From contig NZ_JAFBED010000004.1 in the NCBI RefSeq assembly GCF_016908565.1, forward strand, positions 401,798 through 465,797: a stretch of DNA of 64,000 nt. The letters are read 5' to 3'. Origin of the DNA: Sutcliffiella tianshenii. Lineage in GTDB: Bacteria > Bacillota > Bacilli > Bacillales > Bacillaceae_I. Each line of letters starts with the position of its first letter. Positions within the stretch are counted from its first letter, which is position 1. The notes beneath the pieces are model-generated. The model was not told the DNA's origin. It worked only from the letters and a program-made list of their open reading frames with translations, and did not search any database. The position numbers and the translations under genes were made by a program. Of this stretch, positions 58,497 to 64,000 are shown piece by piece.

Positions 58497-58522
58497 ATCA
58501 GCCATCCTTACTATATAAAATA

Positions 58523-58561
58523 AGACCGGGCAAGTTGGGTGTCCCACCTTGCCCGGTCTTC
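58523..58561 (-). terminator. Strong terminator of ald
   Basis: AAGACCGGGCAAG and CTTGCCCGGTCTT, a perfect 13-pair stem, with ATTTTAT after it on the minus strand. Confidence 0.9.
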
Positions 58562-58565
58562 TATA

Positions 58566-59687
58566 TCAAGCTTTTGATAACAACGTGCTTGCACTCTCGT
58601 ATGCCAACCCATGTGAATCGGCAACAGCCGCATAGGTAACAAAACCATTCAGGGTATTGATGCCCTTCAAAAGCGCTTCGTTGTCCAAGCATGCCTGCTT
58701 GTAGCCTTTATTGGCAATTTGCACCGCATAAGGAACTGTTACATTCGTCAATGCAATAGTGGATGTACGTGGAACTGCACCTGGCATGTTCGCAACTGCA
58801 TAATGCACTACATCGTGCTTAACATAAGTTGGGTCATCATGCGTTGTGATGCGATCCGTCGTCTCAAAGATCCCGCCTTGGTCGATGGCGATATCGACAA
58901 CGACAGATCCTGCACCCATGGATTGGATCATTTCCTCTGATACAAGCTTTGGTGCTTTAGCTCCTGGAATAAGAACGGCACCGATGACAAGATCGGATTC
59001 CTTCACTGCTATTTCCAAGTTCAAAGGATTGCTCATCAATGTCTGGATGTCTTTCCCGAAGATGTCGTCCAATTGACGCAGACGGTCAGGATTCAAATCA
59101 AGGATTGTGACATCCGCTCCGAGTCCAATCGCCATTTTTGCAGCATTCGTTCCTGCTACCCCGCCACCGATGATGGTTACTTTACCGCGGCGGACACCTG
59201 GAACTCCTCCAAGAAGGATTCCTTTGCCACCTTTGATCTTTTCGAGGAACTGTGCCCCGATTTGAGTCGCCATGCGTCCGGCAACCTCACTCATCGGCGT
59301 CAATAGTGGCAGGGAACCGTTTGGAAGCTGGACTGTTTCATAAGCGATCCCGACCACTTTATTGTCGATGAGCGCTTTTGTCAATTCCGGTTCTGGAGCA
59401 AGATGTAGATAGGTGAAAAGAATCAATCCTTCACGGAAATATCCGTATTCGGAAGGAAGAGGCTCTTTTACTTTCATGACCATATCCATGGACCATGCTT
59501 CTTCAGCTGTCTCGACTATTTTAGCCCCAGCCTGCACGTACTGCTCATCCATAAAGCCTGAGCCCATACCCGCTTCTTTTTCTATGTATACTTCGTGTCC
59601 AAAGCCCACAAGGTTCACAACACCTGCCGGGGTCATGGCTACACGGTTTTCATTGTTCTTTATTTCTCTAGGTACTCCAATACGCAT
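58566..59687 (-). CDS. ald: Alanine dehydrogenase
   Basis: 373 residues. N-terminal [15 protein letters not shown], substrate His in [13 protein letters not shown], the NAD motif [24 protein letters not shown] and the C-terminal [16 protein letters not shown] are all present. It deaminates L-alanine to pyruvate with NAD and is needed in Bacillus sporulation when alanine is the carbon source. Single gene with its own terminator. Confidence 0.96.
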   Translation of the reverse strand: MRIGVPREIKNNENRVAMTPAGVVNLVGFGHEVYIEKEAGMGSGFMDEQYVQAGAKIVETAEEAWSMDMVMKVKEPLPSEYGYFREGLILFTYLHLAPEPELTKALIDNKVVGIAYETVQLPNGSLPLLTPMSEVAGRMATQIGAQFLEKIKGGKGILLGGVPGVRRGKVTIIGGGVAGTNAAKMAIGLGADVTILDLNPDRLRQLDDIFGKDIQTLMSNPLNLEIAVKESDLVIGAVLIPGAKAPKLVSEEMIQSMGAGSVVVDIAIDQGGIFETTDRITTHDDPTYVKHDVVHYAVANMPGAVPRTSTIALTNVTVPYAVQIANKGYKQACLDNEALLKGINTLNGFVTYAAVADSHGLAYESASTLLSKA

Positions 59688-59851
59688 GGATCAAATACCT
59701 CCTTCATATAATCACAAAGACGTAATTAATATAACATTAAAAAAGGAAATGTAAAACCATTTTCTAAAAACAATGTAAGCGCTTTAATAAACTCGGAATT
59801 ATCAATATTGACACGCAATTCAGATAAATATAACGTGCTATGGGAGCCACT

Positions 59852-60613
59852 CTATCGGTACCTGTTGATGACATCCACCCCACCTGTGACTTCCAATACG
59901 GTTCCTGTGATCATATCTGAATTCTCATCACATAAGAACATAATGGCCCTTGCAATATCTTCTCCGGTTCCAGACCGTCCCACTGGGGTTTGTACATCTG
60001 CAATGCCTCGTGAATATGCGATATCCGCCTCTTTCATTTCCCCTACAATATCACCCGGGCATATCATATTAGCGGTTATGCCATTTTCCGCCTCTTCAAT
60101 GCTGATGGTTTTTGTGAGGGAGACCAATCCCACTTTTGAAGCAGCAAATGCCGAACGGTAGATCCAGCCTGGAGAGGACTCGGCCCCTTGAAAACCGTAA
60201 GTGACAATCCTGCCAAATTTCTGCTGCCTCATAATCGGAATGGCATGGCGAAATAGATGGAATACGGAGCTCAAGTTTCCTTCTAGCATCTCGTACCATT
60301 CATCTTCTGTGTAATCTGCGAGTTTTTTCCGTTCAAAAATATATGGTCCAGCATTATTGATCAAATAATCGATGCGGCCGAACTTATTGACCGCTTCTGT
60401 TACGAACCGTTCCATGTCATTTTTCTTCGTCACATCACCTTGGAAGAAATGCAGACGATCCTCACCATAATGACCCCAATCCTTTTTTAATTTTTCTACC
60501 GCATCCATATCACTGCGGAAATTTATTGAAACCGAACAGCCTTTTTCAAGAAGCATTTCAGATACTTTCTTTCCTAGCCCTTTGGAACCAGCTGTTATCA
60601 GAGCATGACGCAA
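59852..60613 (-). CDS. Short-chain dehydrogenase/reductase
   Basis: 253-residue SDR with the cofactor motif TAGSKGLGKKV, NNAG in LINNAGPYIF, and the catalytic Ser and Tyr-x-x-x-Lys (GWIYRSAFAASKVGL: a Tyr is present but the YxxxK spacing reads Phe-Ala-Ala-Ser-Lys, so the Tyr is displaced or replaced). The substrate is unknown. The open frame reaches 60655, but AAGGGGGAATCCTGT precedes a TTG at 60613 that gives MRHALITAGSKG, the normal SDR start. Divergent from the NCS1 permease gene. Confidence 0.83.
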   Translation of the reverse strand: MRHALITAGSKGLGKKVSEMLLEKGCSVSINFRSDMDAVEKLKKDWGHYGEDRLHFFQGDVTKKNDMERFVTEAVNKFGRIDYLINNAGPYIFERKKLADYTEDEWYEMLEGNLSSVFHLFRHAIPIMRQQKFGRIVTYGFQGAESSPGWIYRSAFAASKVGLVSLTKTISIEEAENGITANMICPGDIVGEMKEADIAYSRGIADVQTPVGRSGTGEDIARAIMFLCDENSDMITGTVLEVTGGVDVINRYR

Positions 60614-60744
60614 AACAGGATTCCCCCTTAAACTGAAGTCTCTCTCTATTTTCATGCAGATTATTAAAATTTACAACATTTAAGCTGCCAACTTGCGATA
60701 AAATGAAACTAACTCCAACTAAGCGTGAAGAAGGGAACATCGTC

Positions 60745-62058
60745 ATGGCAAATTTAGATAGCACTGTACCTCTCCGTAACACAAAAATAGAGAAATTCGG
60801 GCTGGAAGCAGTGCCCCTCGAACTTAGAAAAACAAAATGGTATGAGTATATGATCATTCAAATAGCCTTTTCCGTTAACGCAGGAAACTTTCTCGTCCCA
60901 GCATTGGCTGTCATCGAAGGCGGCTTGAGCTTTACAGCTGCATTCTTGTCCACAATTATCGGAGCTGCACTAGCCTTTCTTTTTGTTTCCTTCCTATCAT
61001 TGCCTGGGGCAGAACGAGGAATACCCTCGCAATTTGCAATCAGATCGATTATCGGCATAAAAGGGGCACGATTTATTTCCTCCCCATTAAGGACCATCAC
61101 ATCGCTTTACTGGTTTTCGGTACAAACCATCGGAGGCGCGTTGGTGGTGCAATTCCTGTTGGAACGGTTTCTTAAGTTTTCCATCCCCTTTGCTGTCATT
61201 GCCATGGTACTTGCATCCATCATGACGCTCCTGGCCCTTGTCGGGTTCGAGGCGGTAAAGAAGGCGACGAAATACTTTATGCCATTATTGCTGACAGGAC
61301 AGGTTCTAATGTTCATTTTGCTTGTAAAAGGGCTTAGTGACAAACCTATCCTGTATGCCAGTGAAGGGACATGGGATATGTCAATGATGATATTCTTCGC
61401 AAGCCTTGCTTTTGTGCAGTACGTTTCAGGTGTATCTGCTTCTTCGGATATGACCAGATATGCCATCACTCCAAAACAGGGATTCTGGGGACTATTTGCG
61501 GGTAATGTTTCCGGATTTATCCTTACTGCTTTTTTCGGGGCATTCACTGCCAGCATGAGCGGCTCATTGAATCCCTTTATTGCAACAAGCAGTATGACGA
61601 GTTCTGCCTTATCTGGCTCCATCATCCTTGGGGCAGCCATAGTGTCGATGATTTCCATTAATCTTAGCAACGCCTATACTGGAGGCTTCAGCCTGCTTAA
61701 TTCGCTTCCGAAATTGGGGAGGATAAAGAGTTCGCTCATATTCGGGGTGGCAGGAATCATGCTTTCCCTTACACCTGCACTCGTCGAACAGGCAAAAGAC
61801 TATATCTCACTGATCGGCGCATTTGTCATTCCCTTATCCGCTGTGATTGTGACAGATTTCCTTTTCATCAAAAAATTAAAAATCGACGGGGAGTCTACTC
61901 TGACCACCTATAATAAAGCCGCGTTTTATTGTATTGCTGCAGGTATCCTTCTCTATTTCCTGCTGCCTGAACCTTTCTCACCAGGATTTCTATCATTTGT
62001 TTTTACAGGTTTCTTATATATATCATTAAAGAAAACATTCAAAAAGGTGCCGGCATAG
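60745..62058 (+). CDS. NCS1-family nucleobase/purine-cytosine permease
   Basis: 437 residues with about twelve membrane helices in the NCS1 (CodB-like) pattern; helix 1 contains IAFSVNAGNFLVPALAVIEG and helix 6 FASLAFVQYVSGVSASSDMTRYA. It probably imports a nucleobase or related compound by cation symport. A start at 60703 is possible, but GAAGGGAACATCGTC before the ATG at 60745 is better. It ends in a shared terminator with the small gene downstream. Confidence 0.86.
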   Translation: MANLDSTVPLRNTKIEKFGLEAVPLELRKTKWYEYMIIQIAFSVNAGNFLVPALAVIEGGLSFTAAFLSTIIGAALAFLFVSFLSLPGAERGIPSQFAIRSIIGIKGARFISSPLRTITSLYWFSVQTIGGALVVQFLLERFLKFSIPFAVIAMVLASIMTLLALVGFEAVKKATKYFMPLLLTGQVLMFILLVKGLSDKPILYASEGTWDMSMMIFFASLAFVQYVSGVSASSDMTRYAITPKQGFWGLFAGNVSGFILTAFFGAFTASMSGSLNPFIATSSMTSSALSGSIILGAAIVSMISINLSNAYTGGFSLLNSLPKLGRIKSSLIFGVAGIMLSLTPALVEQAKDYISLIGAFVIPLSAVIVTDFLFIKKLKIDGESTLTTYNKAAFYCIAAGILLYFLLPEPFSPGFLSFVFTGFLYISLKKTFKKVPA

Positions 62059-62074
62059 TTGCCGACACCTTTAT
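62041..62074. terminator. Bidirectional terminator after the NCS1 permease gene
   Basis: AAAGGTGCCGGC and GCCGACACCTTT pair around a short loop containing the permease stop codon. Confidence 0.85.
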
Positions 62075-62081
62075 TGTTTAT

Positions 62082-62249
62082 TTATTGACCTTCTTGCTTG
62101 TTCTGTTCTTCTTCAGTCGGCTGATAAGCATTCTGGCTGTATTGCTCCCCTACCACACCACTTGAATAGGCATCAGTAATTTGATTGTGCACTTGATTTA
62201 CCGCTTCATCGTCATAGGAGAATATCTCTTTAGGATCTTTTTCTTTCAT
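62082..62249 (-). CDS. Small acidic protein, possibly DUF4025/YozQ-like
   Basis: A 55-residue frame starts MKEKDPKEIFSYDDEA and ends EEEQNKQEGQ. It is soluble, Glu/Gln/Asn-rich and has no cysteine. The stretch VNQVHNQITDAYSSGVV faintly resembles the DUF4025 core of small Bacillus proteins such as YozQ; this is weak. Ribosome site AAAGGTGG is nine bases before the ATG, and the shared terminator follows the stop, both supporting a real gene. An in-frame ATG at 62258 touches the ribosome site. Confidence 0.7.
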   Translation of the reverse strand: MKEKDPKEIFSYDDEAVNQVHNQITDAYSSGVVGEQYSQNAYQPTEEEQNKQEGQ

Positions 62250-62355
62250 AGTTTTCATCCACCTTTCTCATCTCTTTTTACCATGATAGCTTTCCTCGTT
62301 TACGATTGTTTTAAATGTGGTAAAAAATAGTATAAAAGGAATGGAGCTGATCTAT

Positions 62356-62793
62356 ATGGATGGATCATATCGAAATATACTCGTAGCAATTGACGGTTCA
62401 AAAGAGGGAAAATCGGCATTCAATAAGGCTATTCACCTCTGTTTACAAAATAATGCAGCACTCTTCATTGCACATGTCATTGATATCAGGTCCATTGCAA
62501 CCATGGAGGCCTATGATGTGACGATGACCGATGAGGCTGAAACACATGCCAGAGAGCTATTGCATGAGTATGGGGAGGCGGCAAAAGGAACTGGAATCCA
62601 CACTGTCAAAACCATCATGGAATTCGGCTCGCCAAAACAGGCGCTTCCAAATGAAATTGCAGAAGATCATCAAATAGATCTACTTGTTTGTGGTTCCTCG
62701 GACATGAATCTAGGTGAAAGGCTGATCCGTGGGAGTGTCTCGGAAAAGATTGTTCGCCATGCAAATTGCGATGTACTGGTAGTACGGCATTAA
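62356..62793 (+). CDS. Universal stress protein, UspA family
   Basis: 145 residues with the Usp alpha/beta fold: NILVAIDGSKEGKSAFNKAI at the start, ALFIAHVID, and the ATP-binding C-terminal motif VCGSSDMNLGERLIRGSVSEKI ending HANCDVLVVRH (G-x2-G-x9-G-S). It is of the ATP-binding Usp class; its role in stress is not defined by sequence. GGAG nine bases before the ATG at 62356 decides the start; the frame extends to 62317. Confidence 0.9.
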   Translation: MDGSYRNILVAIDGSKEGKSAFNKAIHLCLQNNAALFIAHVIDIRSIATMEAYDVTMTDEAETHARELLHEYGEAAKGTGIHTVKTIMEFGSPKQALPNEIAEDHQIDLLVCGSSDMNLGERLIRGSVSEKIVRHANCDVLVVRH

Positions 62794-62882
62794 AAGAGGG
62801 AAGCTGATATCCCCTTTTCATAGATTATGGAACCCCCTTGTTATACAATAAAGAAAACGAGGAGAAAAAGGATGTTGCCGTC

Positions 62883-63197
62883 ATGTTTTCTTTTACACAA
62901 AATAAGCGCCTAGGCATCCCCCTGCCTGTATTGGAGATGGATTGGGACCGTTACAGCAAGGAAACCCAACAGGAAATACTGTTGCAATGGGAAAAGATCA
63001 GGGGAAAGATCCCGGACAGAATCAAGGAATTGGAAAATGAAATCAATGTAAAGCAAGAGATGCTGAACAACGAATCTAATTTTGAACGCTCCTGCCAATT
63101 GAATTCTGAAATCGCTGAACTCGCAAGCGTGATCAATGATCTTTGGCTCTGGTATCGCATGAACCAGCATGTGTCACAAGATCGCCTTCACGCATAA
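62883..63197 (+). CDS. Hypothetical helical protein
   Basis: 104 residues I do not recognise. The N-terminus (MFSFTQNKRLGIPLPVLEMDW) is followed by two long amphipathic helices: one around SKETQQEILLQWEKIRGKI and one around IKELENEINVKQEMLNNESN, the latter with coiled-coil heptads. No membrane segment. A gene of similar look precedes EcsC-like genes in some Bacillus. The frame opens at 62838; AAAAGGA ten bases before the ATG at 62883 is the best site. Confidence 0.75.
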   Translation: MFSFTQNKRLGIPLPVLEMDWDRYSKETQQEILLQWEKIRGKIPDRIKELENEINVKQEMLNNESNFERSCQLNSEIAELASVINDLWLWYRMNQHVSQDRLHA

Positions 63198-63198
63198 A

Positions 63199-63241
63199 AA
63201 AGGACCGGTGCTCAAACAAAAGTTTGAGCACCGGTCCTTTT
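63199..63241. terminator. Strong bidirectional terminator
   Basis: AAAAGGACCGGTGCTCAAAC and GTTTGAGCACCGGTCCTTTT pair perfectly between the convergent hypothetical and EcsC-family genes. Confidence 0.93.
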
Positions 63242-63246
63242 TCGAA

Positions 63247-64000
63247 TTATTTTTTCGCTGAAAGATGGCGCATTACATAATAATGATGGGCAAATCGGGA
63301 GACTTCCTTTGTCCAATAATAATTGGTACCCGCAGCCGTCACCATTCCGACAATGGGGATGCCATTCACTTTTCTTCGGCCAAGCACTATGACAAACAAC
63401 AGTTTTACAAGGTGAAACAATGGCTGCTGAAGCCAGATTGTCGGATGGTCCTTTTCCGAAAGCGTGTCAAAGTATAGATCCTCATCCTCGCCAAGGTCTT
63501 TTGTCAGTGACTGCCATCTGTCAAATTGATATTTTTTCGGAATGGTGGCACAGTAGAACAACTGCAAGGCTTTTACCATCTCATGAGGTGTGCTTGCCCG
63601 ATATCCATAGGACAACGCAATCAGCTGGGTTGTGCGGATATTCAAGGCTGCGAAAGCCGGTATATCCACCGCAAGTGTAGACAGCTTGCCTGTTCCGGTC
63701 ATCCCTCCCTGGATAACGGAGTACAGCTTTTGCTTTGCAATCTGCTGTTCTGCAATAAAAGCTTTTTGGCTTAGTGTAAGTTTCTGGATGTCTTCGATCG
63801 TCTCTACATCCTCTTTATAGCTTTGGGCCATCTTAAGAATCCGTTCTTCGGCCTGCTGTTGAAAGGAAGATTGCCGAATAAAGCCGTGTAAGTGGAATAG
63901 CCAGGTGTCGATTTGAGAAAAGAACATATCCTTGGTTTCCGCCGGCAAGTATTCAAAGGCCAGGTCCAACCAATAATCCACTGTGGTACTGAAGTTAGAA
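63247..64000 (-). CDS. EcsC-family protein (5' end probably outside the window)
   Basis: At least 244 residues matching the EcsC family: LSQKAFIAEQQIAKQKLYSV, GMTGTGKLSTLAVDIPAFAALNIRTTQLIALSYGY and VNGIPIVGMVTAAGTNYYWT. EcsC-type proteins are membrane-associated and of unknown activity. The first start-like codon is a GTG at 63981 with no ribosome site, and the frame stays open to the window edge, so translation most likely begins beyond 64000. Confidence 0.83.
   Translation of the reverse strand, partial: SNFSTTVDYWLDLAFEYLPAETKDMFFSQIDTWLFHLHGFIRQSSFQQQAEERILKMAQSYKEDVETIEDIQKLTLSQKAFIAEQQIAKQKLYSVIQGGMTGTGKLSTLAVDIPAFAALNIRTTQLIALSYGYRASTPHEMVKALQLFYCATIPKKYQFDRWQSLTKDLGEDEDLYFDTLSEKDHPTIWLQQPLFHLVKLLFVIVLGRRKVNGIPIVGMVTAAGTNYYWTKEVSRFAHHYYVMRHLSAKK

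Overview
The window is a stretch of ordinary chromosome from a spore-forming, low-to-moderate G+C Gram-positive bacterium of the family Bacillaceae. The evidence is spore genes (sspI, ytaF, ytrH, ytrI, ytvI, ytxC), a Bacillus-type replication initiation gene dnaB, T-box leaders, an L20 leader, a SigW-type promoter, and a gene order that closely follows the Bacillus subtilis pheT-to-ytkL segment. I cannot name the genus with confidence. Most genes lie on the minus strand.

Layout. 1-3792: pheT (cut by the window edge), pheS and its phenylalanine T-box, then an rRNA/tRNA methyltransferase. 3910-8514: sspI, a NERD-domain protein, an M42 aminopeptidase, a dUTPase, ysdB behind a SigW-type promoter, and two membrane proteins. 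8617-9960: rplT-rpmI-infC with the L20 leader. 10262-12512: thrS with a threonine T-box. 12555-16927: ytxC, a lipid kinase, dnaB, nrdR and a hypothetical gene; the helicase loader gene dnaI, expected directly after dnaB, is not there. 17054-23727: speD, gapB (with CcpN-like operators), coaE, ytaF, mutM, polA. 23856-28718: an hflK-hflC pair, then phoP-phoR. 29025-33867: a MaoC-like gene, mdh, icd, citZ (TCA cluster) and ytwI. 34045-36626: ytvI, a secreted DUF1002 protein, fxsA. 37263-44348: pyk, pfkA, accA, accD, a GntR/FCD regulator and malic enzyme. 44555-53135: dnaE, ytrH-ytrI, nrnA, ytpI, ytoI, a small membrane protein and ytkL. 53290-64000: a more variable end with an M24 peptidase, a prolyl-4-hydroxylase-like oxygenase, a BMP lipoprotein paired with a chemoreceptor, an alkyltransferase-like protein, ald, a short-chain dehydrogenase, an NCS1 permease, a 55-residue protein, a universal stress protein, a hypothetical protein and an EcsC-family protein.

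The central metabolic genes form a coherent set: glycolysis (pfkA, pyk), gluconeogenesis (gapB, malic enzyme), fatty-acid initiation (accDA) and TCA entry (citZ, icd, mdh), each with its own visible regulatory sequence where one can be seen.

The least explained content is repetitive DNA: four copies of a structured dispersed repeat of about 130 bp, all in one orientation and carrying compensatory changes; a tandem array of 52/53-bp hairpin units before pyk; and a 21-bp tandem array before ytoI. I saw no prophage, insertion sequence, CRISPR array, rRNA or tRNA gene. I did not find a complete undescribed system; the best candidates for follow-up are the repeat family, the missing dnaI, and the BMP lipoprotein-chemoreceptor pair.
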